A stretch of 64,000 bases of DNA from Leifsonia psychrotolerans (GCF_013410665.1 NZ_JACCFM010000001.1:2790001-2854000); one strand, 5' to 3'; positions 15,355-24,862 are shown, numbered from the stretch's first letter. Notes: generated by a model from the sequence alone, not told the origin. Made by a program: numbers and translations.

Positions 15355-15392
15355 TCCGTAGTCAGATGCTCTATCCGTTGAGCTACGGGCGC
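15320..15392 (-). tRNA. tRNA-Arg(ACG), prophage attachment gene
   Basis: The minus strand gives a complete cloverleaf of 73 nt: acceptor GCGCCCG / CGGGCGC with discriminator A, D-arm, anticodon stem TCTGA/TCAGA with loop CTACGGA (anticodon ACG, read as ICG), and a T-arm with GGTTCGAATCC. CCA is not encoded. The prophage is joined to its 3' side, so the gene is kept intact across the junction, as usual for tRNA attachment sites. Confidence 0.96.
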
Positions 15393-15639
15393 AGTATTAC
15401 TTCTTCACGTTGAACGCTCGGAGGCAACTTGAAAACTATATCAGCTATCCGGGGCCCTTCGTGTCATGCCCGGGCGACGGGCCTGCCATGCCGCAGTATT
15501 TCCGTGCTTTTCAGCGCCGTTCTCCCCGCATATTTACGTCCTCACCAGGCCCGTTGGTGGCCGCGCGTGGGGACCCATTCGGCCGAGACGCGGCGGCCGG
15601 GCAGCGGTGACATCCCCGAGCCCTGGCGTGTCTGACCCG

Positions 15640-17079
15640 TCAGCCCGGCTCGCCAACGGCGGGCAGAGCACCTCCGGTATCCGTCACCGGTGACGCCGCG
15701 CGGATGCCCAGCCACGAAACGAGCGCGCCGGCAAACATGAGCGCGGCGGCCAGAACCATCACCCGCTGGAATCCGGCCACGTCGAGCAGGTCGCCCGTCA
15801 CCGTGCCGACGAGAGCGATCGCGATGAGCCCGGCAACCCGGGCGACGGCGTTATTGATGGCCGAGCCGATGCCAGCCTGCTCGGGGTGGATCGCACCGAG
15901 CACGGCCGCCGTCAGAGGGGCGACGGTGATCGCCAGGCCCAGGCCCAGCAAGACGGTGCCCGGCACGACATGCAGCCAGAAGTCGATCGGCGGTTGGGCG
16001 GTGAGCAGCCAGAGAAAGCCGCAGCCGGCCACGATCGGACCCACGGTCATGAACAGACGCGCCCCGTATTTACCGGCGAGCGTGCCGAAAAGTGTCGCGA
16101 ACAGCAGCATCATGATCGTCGACGGGATGCCGGCCAGGCCAGCGGCGGTCGCCGAGAACTTGCCGACCTCCTGCAGGTAGATCGAAACCATGAAGAAGCC
16201 CAGGCTGAGGGCGGCGTAGATGCCGACGGTCGCCAGGTTGCCCGCCCAGAAGTTGCGCACCCGAAACAGGCTGAGCGGCATCATGGGGTGCGGGGTGCGA
16301 CTCTCCCACCAGAGGAACGTGGCGAATGCGATCAGTCCCAGCACCAGCGGCAGGAACACCACCGGGCTCCCCCCGCCATATCGGCCCTGTTCGATCAGCG
16401 CGAAGACCGGCCCCCCGAGGCCGAGCGCGGCGAGAACCGCGCCGAGCACGTCGATGCGCGCGGCGGGCAGCGTGCGGGCCGGCTCCGTGACGCGCATCAG
16501 AAGCACCAGGGTGACCGCGATCGGCAACACGTTGATCGCAAACACATACCGCCAACTCAAGGTGTCGACCAGGATGCCGCCGAGCAGCGGCCCGGCGATG
16601 CCCGCGATGCCGGTCAGCCCGGTCCACAGGCCGATCGCCTTGCCCTGCGCCACCCCCTGAAAATTGGAGGTGATCAGCGCCAGCGAACTCGGCACGAGCA
16701 GGGCCGCGGCGACGCCCTGCAGAATACGGGCGATCACCAAGATGACGCCGGTGGGTGAGAACGCACAGGCGAGCGACATGATTCCGAACCAGATCAGGCC
16801 CGCGCGAAGCACCCGCACCCGACCGAGCGTGTCCGAGAGGGAGCCCGCCACAAGGATCAGGGCGCCGAGCGAGAGCAGGTACCCGTCGACGACCCACTGT
16901 TGCAGCGGCAACCCGCCACCCAGCTCACGGCCGATGGCCGGCAGGGCGACGTTGATGATGGATCCGTCGAGGAATGCGACGAACGACGAGAGGATGGCGA
17001 CGGACAGCACTCGCCGCTGCAGGGGGTTCACGCGGCCAGTTAACTCCGGTCGGGCACGGGACAGAAGAGTTCGACACAA
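15640..17079 (-). CDS. MFS drug-efflux transporter, DHA2 family
   Basis: The 479-residue protein has about 14 hydrophobic segments. It shows the first-helix motif LDGSIINVALPAI (D1-like), motif A-type loop SLSDTLGRVRVL, and the antiporter motif C GIAGIAGPLLGG in segment 5. These mark proton-driven drug:H+ antiporters of the EmrB/QacA type in the cytoplasmic membrane. It is the first host gene beyond the tRNA attachment site. The true start may be the internal GTG (VNPLQRRV) rather than the first codon. No adjacent regulator is seen; the substrate is unknown. Confidence 0.9.
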   Translation of the reverse strand: MCRTLLSRARPELTGRVNPLQRRVLSVAILSSFVAFLDGSIINVALPAIGRELGGGLPLQQWVVDGYLLSLGALILVAGSLSDTLGRVRVLRAGLIWFGIMSLACAFSPTGVILVIARILQGVAAALLVPSSLALITSNFQGVAQGKAIGLWTGLTGIAGIAGPLLGGILVDTLSWRYVFAINVLPIAVTLVLLMRVTEPARTLPAARIDVLGAVLAALGLGGPVFALIEQGRYGGGSPVVFLPLVLGLIAFATFLWWESRTPHPMMPLSLFRVRNFWAGNLATVGIYAALSLGFFMVSIYLQEVGKFSATAAGLAGIPSTIMMLLFATLFGTLAGKYGARLFMTVGPIVAGCGFLWLLTAQPPIDFWLHVVPGTVLLGLGLAITVAPLTAAVLGAIHPEQAGIGSAINNAVARVAGLIAIALVGTVTGDLLDVAGFQRVMVLAAALMFAGALVSWLGIRAASPVTDTGGALPAVGEPG

Positions 17080-17245
17080 ATCGTGCGTCTCGGGCGGGAC
17101 GCGACTCCCGCGGATCGGGACGGCGGTGACGTGCGCCGTCCCATCCGCTCGAACATCTAGCGAGCCGCCTGCGCCAGTGCTTGACTTGCCTGATGGACGT
17201 CTTCACCCTCGCCTCACGACCCGAGAGCACCCCGGGAGCGCGCTG

Positions 17246-18967
17246 ATGGCAATCCCCGAGGTCGTGGCGGTTTCGGCGAACGCACCCGGGCGGCACCGCC
17301 TCGACGTGCGGGTGAGCGGCGGCATTGCGCGCGGGGTGCACGAGGGCCAGATTTTGGCCTGGCGTGGCATTCCCTACGCCGCTCCACCCACCGGAGTGCT
17401 ACGGTTTCGCGCCCCGCAGCCGGTGCTGCCGTGGGAGGGCGTGCGCGATGCGTCCCGCTATGGGAACGTTGCCCCGCAGCCCTACCGCGGCCAATTCAAG
17501 GGTGCCAACCCGCGCGTACCGTCCGGTGAAGACTGCCTCACCCTCAACGTGATGACTGCGGCCGTGCCCGCCCGAAAACGGCTGGGTCTGCCCGTCATGG
17601 TCTACATTCATGGCGGCGGCTACAGCACGGGTTCGTCCCACGACTACTCGGGTCAGGGAACGGGCTTCGTCATCACCGGACGCGTGGTCTATGTCAGCTT
17701 CAACTATCGTCTCGGCGCGCTCGGCTACCTCGACTTCAGCCGATATTCAACGCCGGAGCGTCCGATCGAGAGCAACCTCGGGCTGCGCGATCAGGTGGCC
17801 GCACTGGAGTGGGTGCAGCGCAACATCCGTGCGTTTGGGGGCGATCCACACAACGTGACGGTGTTCGGGGAGTCTGCGGGCGGCAACGCCGTGACCACCC
17901 TGATGGCCACGCCGGCCGCGAAAGGCCTGTTCGCCCGGGCGATCGCCCAGTCGGCGCCCGCCAATGCCGTCTACCTCCCGGCTCTCACCGCGAGCTGGGC
18001 CGAAGAGTTCGTCGAGCTGCTGCGCACGGATGGTGCGGAGGGAGCGGAGGATGCGGACGGTGCGGTGCACGCTGCGGGTCGCGAACCACGCAGCGACGTG
18101 GCTCGGGGCGGGGTGCTGGTCGCCTCGGCTGCACGAATGCGGAGCGTGGTTCCGCGCAGGTCCCACAGCGGGGCATCCGACACCGATGCTACTGCTCGCG
18201 GCAGCTCCCCCGCCGAGCTTCTCACCACCGCAGGTGTGTCGCGCCTCACTGCCGCCGCGCTCAAACTGCAGACCAGTGTGCCCGACGAGTACCCGGGAAC
18301 GTTCTGTCTGGCCCCGGTCGTCGACGGTGATTTTTTACCCGAACGGCCCCTGCTCGCCTTCGCCGCCGGGCGGGCGCACCGCGTGCCGCTGATCCTCGGC
18401 ACGAACGAGCGCGAGGGTTCGGCTTTTCGCGGACGCGTGGAGATTTTGCCGTCGTCGCCCTCGCGCATCCGTGCGCTGTTCGAGCGGGCGCCCACGACCG
18501 CACGCGCGGCGATGCGCGACGCCTACCCCGGGTTGCCGCATTCCCGGCCGGCCGCCGATTTCGCCGGCGACTCGGCGTTCTGGTTTCCCACGCTCAAGGC
18601 CGGCGACTTTCATTCGCGGTATGCGCCGGTGCATGCCTACCGCTTCGATCTGGCTCCGCGGCTCATGCGCATCCTCGGCTACGACGCGACGCACGGCATC
18701 GAAATGCTGGCCCTCTTCGACCGCTCAGACACCGCGGCCGGTCGCACGCTCACCTCGCTCGGCGGCCGTGAGTCATTCCTGCAAGCCGGCGAACGGATGC
18801 GCCACGCCTGGATTCGCTTCGTCGTCGACGGCACCGTCGAGGCGGGCTGGCCCGCCTACACCGAGACGAACCGGCTGACCTTGATCATCGACGAGATCGA
18901 CCGGGTCGAGTCCGATCCCCGGGGAGAGCGCCGCCGGGCCTGGGAGTCGTTCCTGCCGGAGTTTTGA
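17246..18967 (+). CDS. type B carboxylesterase
   Basis: The 573-residue alpha/beta hydrolase has the oxyanion-hole motif HGGGYSTGS (about 122-130), nucleophile Ser210 in GESAGG, and later GTNEREGS and a DATHGIE segment that may supply the acid and His. It hydrolyses carboxylic esters; the substrate is unknown. A low-complexity insert (about 265-330) rich in Ala, Gly, Asp and Arg is unusual for the family. The ATG at 17246 is chosen for a GGGAG ribosome site 7 bp upstream; the long in-frame extension to 16664 overlaps the divergent transporter. It lacks a clear signal peptide, so it is probably cytoplasmic. Confidence 0.9.
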   Translation: MAIPEVVAVSANAPGRHRLDVRVSGGIARGVHEGQILAWRGIPYAAPPTGVLRFRAPQPVLPWEGVRDASRYGNVAPQPYRGQFKGANPRVPSGEDCLTLNVMTAAVPARKRLGLPVMVYIHGGGYSTGSSHDYSGQGTGFVITGRVVYVSFNYRLGALGYLDFSRYSTPERPIESNLGLRDQVAALEWVQRNIRAFGGDPHNVTVFGESAGGNAVTTLMATPAAKGLFARAIAQSAPANAVYLPALTASWAEEFVELLRTDGAEGAEDADGAVHAAGREPRSDVARGGVLVASAARMRSVVPRRSHSGASDTDATARGSSPAELLTTAGVSRLTAAALKLQTSVPDEYPGTFCLAPVVDGDFLPERPLLAFAAGRAHRVPLILGTNEREGSAFRGRVEILPSSPSRIRALFERAPTTARAAMRDAYPGLPHSRPAADFAGDSAFWFPTLKAGDFHSRYAPVHAYRFDLAPRLMRILGYDATHGIEMLALFDRSDTAAGRTLTSLGGRESFLQAGERMRHAWIRFVVDGTVEAGWPAYTETNRLTLIIDEIDRVESDPRGERRRAWESFLPEF

Positions 18968-18990
18968 CCTCATCCGCCAAACCCATTTTT

Positions 18991-19044
18991 TAGAACGGCT
19001 CTGGAACGGATATGGAACGGCTATTGGACGGCCATGGAACGGAT
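18991..19044. repeat. short degenerate tandem repeat (GGAACGG-based)
   Basis: The gap after the esterase contains four to five imperfect copies of a 10-14 bp unit around TGGAACGG or TGGACGG. Nothing else is recognised in this 180-bp intergenic region. Confidence 0.6.
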
Positions 19045-19147
19045 GCGGTCGGGTCGCCGACGAGTCGCCGACGGGCACCCCCGGCAAATACCCAATGCAA
19101 CCCGCAACGACCACCCGGACAAGTCCGACAGCCCAAGTCCGCGGCGG

Positions 19148-19627
19148 TCAGTCGCGGACGACGACCTCGGCCAACGTGTCGAAGAAGCCCAACCAGCCCT
19201 GACGGGCGCCGTCGTACTGCTCCTCGGTCAAGGTATTTCCGCCCTGGGTGAAGGTCATCTCGGTCATTCCATCGAGATCGTCGAACGAGACGGTTACGAC
19301 CTCGACCGCTTCCTCGTCGGTCTGGTCCGTCAGGGTGAAGACCAGGCGCTTGGGCGGATCGACCTCGCGATAAGTGCCCGTCCAGGGAATTTCGCGACGA
19401 TCGGGCCCGGCGAACATGGTGGCGCTCCAGGTGCCGCCGGGGCGCACGTCCATCGATATCGTTTCGACGGGGATCTCCGCGGCGCGCGATCCAAACCATT
19501 CGGCAAACTGTGCCGGTTCGATCCAGGCTGCAAAGACACGCTCGCACGGGGCCGAGAGGATGCGGGTGATGGTAATTCCGGGCTGCACGGCATCCGCTGC
19601 CGCAGTGCTGGGAGGGTTTTCCGACAT
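19148..19627 (-). CDS. SRPBCC (AHSA1-like) family protein
   Basis: The 159-residue protein has the START/Bet v1-like SRPBCC pattern: an N-terminal ITRILSAPCERVFAAW strand-helix, then PAQFAEWFGS, a central MDVRPGG loop, and a C-terminal helix QGWLGFFDTLAEVV. Such proteins bind hydrophobic ligands or act as polyketide-cyclase-like or Hsp90-activator-homology domains; the ligand is unknown. The ATG at 19627 begins MSENPP. A truncated relative lies 600 bp away at 20239-20400. Confidence 0.88.
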   Translation of the reverse strand: MSENPPSTAAADAVQPGITITRILSAPCERVFAAWIEPAQFAEWFGSRAAEIPVETISMDVRPGGTWSATMFAGPDRREIPWTGTYREVDPPKRLVFTLTDQTDEEAVEVVTVSFDDLDGMTEMTFTQGGNTLTEEQYDGARQGWLGFFDTLAEVVVRD

Positions 19628-19798
19628 TGGTGGCGCCTTTCTCGAGGAACACAGAAGACCGTTGTGGCGATCCTATCTGTCGGCCCCGACTGAGCGGCGG
19701 AACGGCCCTTCACCGATGGCCCGCAATCGGCTACGACGTCAGTAGTGTGGACTCGACTTCTATGCCCCGATAGCGTTGAAGTGAAAGTGGAGGAACCC

Positions 19799-20197
19799 AT
19801 GCCCGTATTTGGCACCCCATCCCACATCGACCTGTCGGTCTCCGACGCCGAGGCCAGCGCAACCTGGTATTGCGAGGTGCTGGGCCTGAAGCGCGTACGA
19901 CGCGTCGATTTTGATAACCGCGTGATGATCGTGTTGGCGCACGAGGCGACCGGGCTGGTCATCGGGCTCAACCAGCACACGGTCGTGCCGGTTACCCGAT
20001 TTGATGACCGGAACGTGGGGCTGGACCACATCGGATTCAGCGTCTCCGAGCGCGCAGATCTGGATGCCTGGGACGAGTTGCTCACACGTTTGAATGTCGT
20101 GCATTCCCCGGCCGAAGACACCGCCAATGGCGCCGCACTGGTGTTCCGTGATCCCGACAACATCCAACTTGAATTCTGGTGGACTCGTCATGGCTGA
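19799..20197 (+). CDS. VOC (glyoxalase/bleomycin-resistance) family protein
   Basis: The 132-residue protein shows two beta-alpha-beta-beta-beta modules: HIDLSVSDAEASATWYCEVLGL at the start and LDHIGFSVSERADLDAWDELL in the middle. Candidate metal ligands are His9, His81 and Glu near LEFWW. The ATG at 19799 has GGAGG 5 bp upstream. VOC proteins catalyse varied metal-dependent reactions or bind drugs; the function is unassigned. It is divergent from the SRPBCC gene. Confidence 0.9.
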   Translation: MPVFGTPSHIDLSVSDAEASATWYCEVLGLKRVRRVDFDNRVMIVLAHEATGLVIGLNQHTVVPVTRFDDRNVGLDHIGFSVSERADLDAWDELLTRLNVVHSPAEDTANGAALVFRDPDNIQLEFWWTRHG

Positions 20198-20238
20198 TCA
20201 GGCTGGCAACGGCCACTAAGCAACGGCCGATAAACGAC

Positions 20239-20400
20239 TCACGACACGCAACGGCCCAAGCCCGCGGCGGGCACCTCCGAGACACACGAGCCAAACCATT
20301 CGGCGAACTGCGCCGGCTCGAGCCAGGCGGCACACACGCGTTCACGCGTGGACTCGATGATGCGAGTGATCTCGATCCCGAGTGATGACCTCGCGGGCCT
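20239..20400 (-). pseudogene. 5' fragment of an SRPBCC (AHSA1-like) gene
   Basis: The minus strand encodes GIEITRIIESTRERV then CAAWLEPAQFAEWFGS, closely matching the intact gene at 19148-19627 (GITITRILSAPCERV, FAAWIEPAQFAEWFGS). The similarity stops after about 50 residues and the rest of the domain is missing. No good start is visible. It looks like a remnant of a duplicated SRPBCC gene cut off by the VOC gene region. Confidence 0.8.
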
Positions 20401-20455
20401 GCGCCGCGGCATCCGCTCCCCCGACCGCTCCGGAGGGTGCCCCAGTTCGCTGCGC

Positions 20456-21589
20456 CTACCGGCCGTCGATGATGGACATAAAGCCTGCAAAAGCGAAGAG
20501 TCCCGGTACGGCGTAGAGAAAGGTGAGTCCGACGAACCAGCCGATGCCGAACACAGCTGACCACACGCCTGTCCTGCGGTCGCGGATAGTGAGTCGGCCT
20601 TCTGGCCCGATGAGCGGTGGTGGCGCGATCCACGTGATCTCGGGGCGCTCGCGCTCGGCGGTGAGCTTGGCGAGAACTCGGGGAATCTCCTGGCCCGGTA
20701 CGCGTTCGTCGAGGTACCGACGGGCTTTTGCGATGATACGTGGCGCCACGTTCGTGAGAAGTGCGTGAACGGAATTCCACGGTTCCGACGTGGAGAAGTC
20801 CGCCGGTCGGGGCGTGAAGAAGACCAGAGTGTGATCGATGATCTCGACGTTGTAGCCAGCGGCATCATCAATGAGCGCCGCCATCAGGTCGGGAGTGAGC
20901 ACATACAGTGCCTCCATGCGGTAATCGAGCGGCGAATACACCTGGAACGACTGATCGAAATTCCCCTCTAACGACAACTTCTGATCTCGGACGAGCCCCA
21001 CCGGCAGGTTGCTGCTGAGACGACCGGTGGACGTGGCATCCAAAATGAGGTGCGGTAAAGGCGCCGGCAGCGTGACGGCAACATAGTGCCACTCACCCGA
21101 GCGGCGAGAGTGAGAACTGAGGGTGCCGAACTCGACACCGGGCGCGACAAATCGAGGGTACTCGCGGATGCCGCTGGTCCCGGCGGTCATGATCGAGGTG
21201 AACGTCGCGGCCGGGCTGGGGTGCGATTCGAATCCGTTGGCGAGGGCGGTCAGAGTCTGCCGCCAGTCATTCAAGCGCGCTCCAGGAGATCGCGGCTTGG
21301 CCGCCCATTGGCGCAGCAGATACGCACCACAGAGCCAAACAACGAAAACGGCCAGAGCGACGAGAAGCCCGCCAACGTCAGACGCAGTGACCTGACCGTC
21401 CTGGTAGGAGTCGACTTTGATGCCGAAGGTCATGAGGATGATGCAGAGGTACCACAGCATCACGCATTGGTTCACGTGCACAAGCACCTGCCGCTTCGTC
21501 GGCACCCAGGTCGGCCGTGAATCGCGTCGCAGAGTCGCCATCGCGGCCGCTACCTCGTGTTCTGGAGCCTGCAGCCACCGCACATCCAC
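20456..21589 (-). CDS. membrane protein of unknown function
   Basis: The 377-residue protein has two N-terminal transmembrane segments (about 42-60 and 70-92), a long soluble middle part (about 100-340), and one or two C-terminal hydrophobic segments (about 343-372). The middle includes a conserved-looking LVRDQKLSLEGNFDQSFQVY and a DHTLVFFTPRP strand. I do not recognise the family; the hydrophobic-soluble-hydrophobic layout suggests a cytoplasmic or external domain tethered at both ends. No operon partner is evident. Confidence 0.75.
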   Translation of the reverse strand: MDVRWLQAPEHEVAAAMATLRRDSRPTWVPTKRQVLVHVNQCVMLWYLCIILMTFGIKVDSYQDGQVTASDVGGLLVALAVFVVWLCGAYLLRQWAAKPRSPGARLNDWRQTLTALANGFESHPSPAATFTSIMTAGTSGIREYPRFVAPGVEFGTLSSHSRRSGEWHYVAVTLPAPLPHLILDATSTGRLSSNLPVGLVRDQKLSLEGNFDQSFQVYSPLDYRMEALYVLTPDLMAALIDDAAGYNVEIIDHTLVFFTPRPADFSTSEPWNSVHALLTNVAPRIIAKARRYLDERVPGQEIPRVLAKLTAERERPEITWIAPPPLIGPEGRLTIRDRRTGVWSAVFGIGWFVGLTFLYAVPGLFAFAGFMSIIDGR

Positions 21590-21773
21590 GATCAGTGACC
21601 CGTTCGAGCAGTCGAACGGCGCTGCGCGACCGCAGCACGCTCCATAACAACAACAACACGTGCGTGACGGTAACTCATGTTCATTCCTGGTTCAGTGCGC
21701 GGGGTGGCTGTGACGGCGCTCGCTGCGGACCGGTGGGCCACCGGGCCTGAAATTGCCTTCCGCCGTGTCGAGG

Positions 21774-23684
21774 CTACGTTGCGGCCGTGATGATCGTGTA
21801 GGGCAAAGCTGCTCGGCCGTACTCCCCGGTCCCGGTGATCGTGAACGTGACCGGACCGGCTGTCGTCGGGGTTCCAGAGATCACCCCGGTAGCAGCATCC
21901 AGGCTCAATCCAGCTGGCAGCGCACCGGTAGTGACCGCGAATGACGTCACATTCGCCGCCGGAATAGTGAACGAATATGTAACACCCACGGTTGCCACGG
22001 GTGCAACACCGGCGGTCATTACCGGCACAGCAATCACCGACACCGTGTACGAACTCTCATTGGCGACGTAGACACGGGTTCCATCGGGCGACACCGCGAC
22101 CCCGACTGGCCTGAGGCCGACCGGTATCGTCATCACAACCGTATTTGTGGCCGAATCAATCACCGACACCGTATTTGAATTGGAGTTGGCGACGTAGACT
22201 CGCGTCCCATCTGGCGACAATGCCACCGCGTCGGGGTTGCTCCCAACCGGAATGTTCGCAATCACAGAATTTGTGACCGCATTAATCACCGTCAACGTAT
22301 TAGCAGCACCAGTGGTGACGTAGACGCGCTTCCCGTCTGGTGATACCGCCACCGCGTCCGGCGTCGCCGCAACTGCGATGGTCGCCGACACAGTATTCGA
22401 AGCCGTAGCAATCACCGACACCGTATTAGAACTCGCATTGGTGACATAGACGTGTGCGCCGTCCGGCGACACCGCAACCGCGTCCGGCGTCACTCCCACC
22501 GAGATCGTCGCCGTCACCGTGTTCGTCACCGTGTCTATCACTGAGACCGACGCCGAGCGGCTGTTTGCGACGTAAACGTGTTTTCCATCCGGCGTCATCG
22601 ACAACCCGTACGGGTATTGGTCCCCGACACCGGTCCCGACCGTAATGGACTTCACAATTGTATTCGTGGCGACATTAACCACGATCACCGCATTGACGTA
22701 GGGTCTGGTGACGTAAAGGAGCTTCCCATCCGGCGACAGTGCCAGCTCGTACGGGTTGCCGCCGACGTTAAGCGCCGACACAGCATTCGTGGCCGTATCA
22801 ATCACGGACACGGTACCCACACTGAAGTCGGCCACGTAAACGTGTTTCCCATCCGGTGACGCCACGACCCCCACCGGGGATGTGCTGACCGTAATGGCGG
22901 GTGGGACCGGTGGCGGACCGCCTGCTGCGTGTACGGTAATCGCGGTTGTGCTGCACGCGCTCGTACTGGCGGTGTTGTAGGCGTCGCTGGGCGTGTAAGC
23001 GGCCTGCCAGTGATAGGTGCCAACGGTTGGTTTCAGTGAACCGTTGGCCGAACCGCCGGTGATCGCCTGGTCTGGGGTGGTGAAGTTGGCGGGACCGGAA
23101 CAGTCAGCGTTGGCGTAAAGCCTGAACGTGGCGTTTCCGGCCGGGGCGCCGTAGCCGGAGTTTCCGGTGACCGTGGCTTTCGCCGTGAAACTGTCCCCCA
23201 CACTGCCGGTTGTCGGCGTGATGGAGCCAAGGGTGGTGGTGGTGAATTGTCTGCTGGTCGTCGCGGTAGTCGTCGCCATTGCGGCCCAGTTGTGCAGAGA
23301 TGCGGAGAGCCCCCAGGTGTAGGTGGTGTTCGGGGTCAAACCGGATGGCGCACAGGAGGTCGCTGCCGGGGCCGGGTTTGCCGCGCAGCCAGCCAAAACC
23401 CCTGGTGTCTGGGTCAGCAGATAACCCGTCGGTGTGAACGGCTGCGTCCAGGACAATTCAGCCATCGTGGGAGCCAACGTGTCTGAAGAAAGCACCGGCG
23501 CTGCAAGGGTCCCTGCTGCAGCGTGTGCAGAGTTTCCGGTCGAGCTCGCCGTCCAGAATGCGAAAGCGCTGCCTGCGGGGATCAGAAGCACCCCGGAGAG
23601 GGCAAGACTGATTCCGGCGACCGTCACCAGGCGAGCCCGCCGACCGCGCCGGCGGTTTTTCACTGCTCCGCTCACAGCGCTCAT
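21774..23684 (-). CDS. secreted YVTN beta-propeller surface protein
   Basis: The 636-residue protein begins with a basic region, then a hydrophobic segment ending SAFAFWTASSTG, the SipW/TasA-like export signature. It continues with an FN3-like domain (about 60-140), an Ig-like domain (about 150-250), seven YVTN repeats (consensus VAVSPDGxxVYVxN) that should close a seven-bladed propeller (about 260-545), and a C-terminal putative Ig domain with LPAGLSLDAATGVISGTP. It may be an adhesin or matrix protein. The start at 23684 overlaps the upstream stop (ATGA); the longer frame to 23732 is not preferred. It is the last gene of a four-gene secreted set. Confidence 0.88.
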   Translation of the reverse strand: MSAVSGAVKNRRRGRRARLVTVAGISLALSGVLLIPAGSAFAFWTASSTGNSAHAAAGTLAAPVLSSDTLAPTMAELSWTQPFTPTGYLLTQTPGVLAGCAANPAPAATSCAPSGLTPNTTYTWGLSASLHNWAAMATTTATTSRQFTTTTLGSITPTTGSVGDSFTAKATVTGNSGYGAPAGNATFRLYANADCSGPANFTTPDQAITGGSANGSLKPTVGTYHWQAAYTPSDAYNTASTSACSTTAITVHAAGGPPPVPPAITVSTSPVGVVASPDGKHVYVADFSVGTVSVIDTATNAVSALNVGGNPYELALSPDGKLLYVTRPYVNAVIVVNVATNTIVKSITVGTGVGDQYPYGLSMTPDGKHVYVANSRSASVSVIDTVTNTVTATISVGVTPDAVAVSPDGAHVYVTNASSNTVSVIATASNTVSATIAVAATPDAVAVSPDGKRVYVTTGAANTLTVINAVTNSVIANIPVGSNPDAVALSPDGTRVYVANSNSNTVSVIDSATNTVVMTIPVGLRPVGVAVSPDGTRVYVANESSYTVSVIAVPVMTAGVAPVATVGVTYSFTIPAANVTSFAVTTGALPAGLSLDAATGVISGTPTTAGPVTFTITGTGEYGRAALPYTIITAAT

Positions 23685-24178
23685 TGCACGACCTGAACGG
23701 TTATCGGGATCTGGAAGCTCGCGCCCTGACACCCGGCAGCAGACGTCGTGCTCATCGACGCGGCACCGGGCACGTGCACGACCTGGGTTGCCTCGCCAGC
23801 CACCGAAATATTCAGGCCCGTCACGACGGGCACGCTCACGCCGGAATTACCCACCGGGGCCGGCCAGCCCGAGTCGGAGCTGCACCCCGTTCCACCGGTG
23901 ACATTCACCGGGCCGCCCTGCGCAATACCGACAATGGTCACTGGACCCGGATTGGGGTTGGCCACTGTCAGGACGAGATCACCGGTCCCGCCGGGGAATA
24001 GTGCAGACGAGGGCGAGCCCGTCGTGGCTGACTGAATTGCCAACGGGAGCAGCGTTGCCGTCGCGCCGGTTCCGGTCCCCGTGCCGCTGCTGGAAAAGAA
24101 GGCGACGGCGGGCGCTGCGATCCCGCCGACGGCCGCTACGCAGACAATCAGCAGCACGAGTGCGGTGCGCCGTCTCAC
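23681..24178 (-). CDS. secreted protein with SipW/TasA-like signal
   Basis: The 165-residue protein has a hydrophobic signal (about 5-26) followed by AFFSSSGTGTGTG, similar to camelysin/TasA-like exported proteins. The rest is beta-rich with two cysteine pairs likely forming disulfides. The start at 24178 overlaps the next upstream gene's stop (ATGA) and its own stop overlaps the propeller gene start. It may be a fibre or matrix subunit, by analogy only. Confidence 0.78.
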   Translation of the reverse strand: MRRRTALVLLIVCVAAVGGIAAPAVAFFSSSGTGTGTGATATLLPLAIQSATTGSPSSALFPGGTGDLVLTVANPNPGPVTIVGIAQGGPVNVTGGTGCSSDSGWPAPVGNSGVSVPVVTGLNISVAGEATQVVHVPGAASMSTTSAAGCQGASFQIPITVQVVQ

Positions 24179-24789
24179 GATTTCAACCCCGTCCGGCGAC
24201 GGTTCGTACCGCTCACCATCATCCCGAGACCCACCATGACGATACCGATCAACAGGGCGCCGGTCAGTTTGGCGGCTCCCGTCGCGGCCAATCCGTCACC
24301 CTGCTGCGATTCGCTGCCGGAGGCGGTGCCATCGAACACGAAATGCAGCACCGTCTGCTTACAGTTGTCCTGATTTGTTGCAGTGTTCTCCAATCGGATC
24401 GGCAGGCCCGGGCTCTCGGCCCAACCACCGGCCGTCACCGGCAATAACCCGGTAAACGTGGGCAGCGACAGGTTCTCGGCCGAGCATCCTGACGGTGGCT
24501 GCGGGAACGTCGAGTCCAAACTCATCGTGATCGTGCGAACCGTGATCGGCTGGGTCGAGGTGTTATGGACTCGGAACAATAAGCAGCGCGTCACTCCCGG
24601 GACCAGTGTTGCCGCGGACGCCGAACACCGACTCTTCTTGCCCGCACCGTCAACGAATTCGCGTATCTCACTTTCGACCACAAACGCAGGCTCGACGACG
24701 GATGTCGCGGCATACCCCGGAGCAGCACTCAGCGTGAGGGCACCGGTGACCAGAAATGCGGCTCCAATAGCCCGTTGCACTCGCATCAC
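24175..24789 (-). CDS. sortase-anchored secreted protein (LAxTG type)
   Basis: The 204-residue protein has a signal peptide (about 5-27, ending GYAA), a beta-rich extracellular part with several cysteines, and a C-terminal sorting signal: LAATG, a hydrophobic segment of about 20 residues, then NRRRTGLKS. LAxTG motifs are used by class E sortases in actinobacteria. It is likely the cell-wall-attached member of the secreted set. No sortase gene is in the window. Confidence 0.85.
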   Translation of the reverse strand: MMRVQRAIGAAFLVTGALTLSAAPGYAATSVVEPAFVVESEIREFVDGAGKKSRCSASAATLVPGVTRCLLFRVHNTSTQPITVRTITMSLDSTFPQPPSGCSAENLSLPTFTGLLPVTAGGWAESPGLPIRLENTATNQDNCKQTVLHFVFDGTASGSESQQGDGLAATGAAKLTGALLIGIVMVGLGMMVSGTNRRRTGLKS

Positions 24790-24862
24790 CGCGGTTCACC
24801 CCCTCCCACATAACGGGGCCGCTGCCCCGGTCTTACCGAATCTGCTGTCAGAGTGGGCTCAC

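Noticed and set aside
16664-17245. N-terminal extension of the carboxylesterase
   Set aside because: It is antisense to the DHA2 transporter; the family alignment and a ribosome site place the start at 17246.
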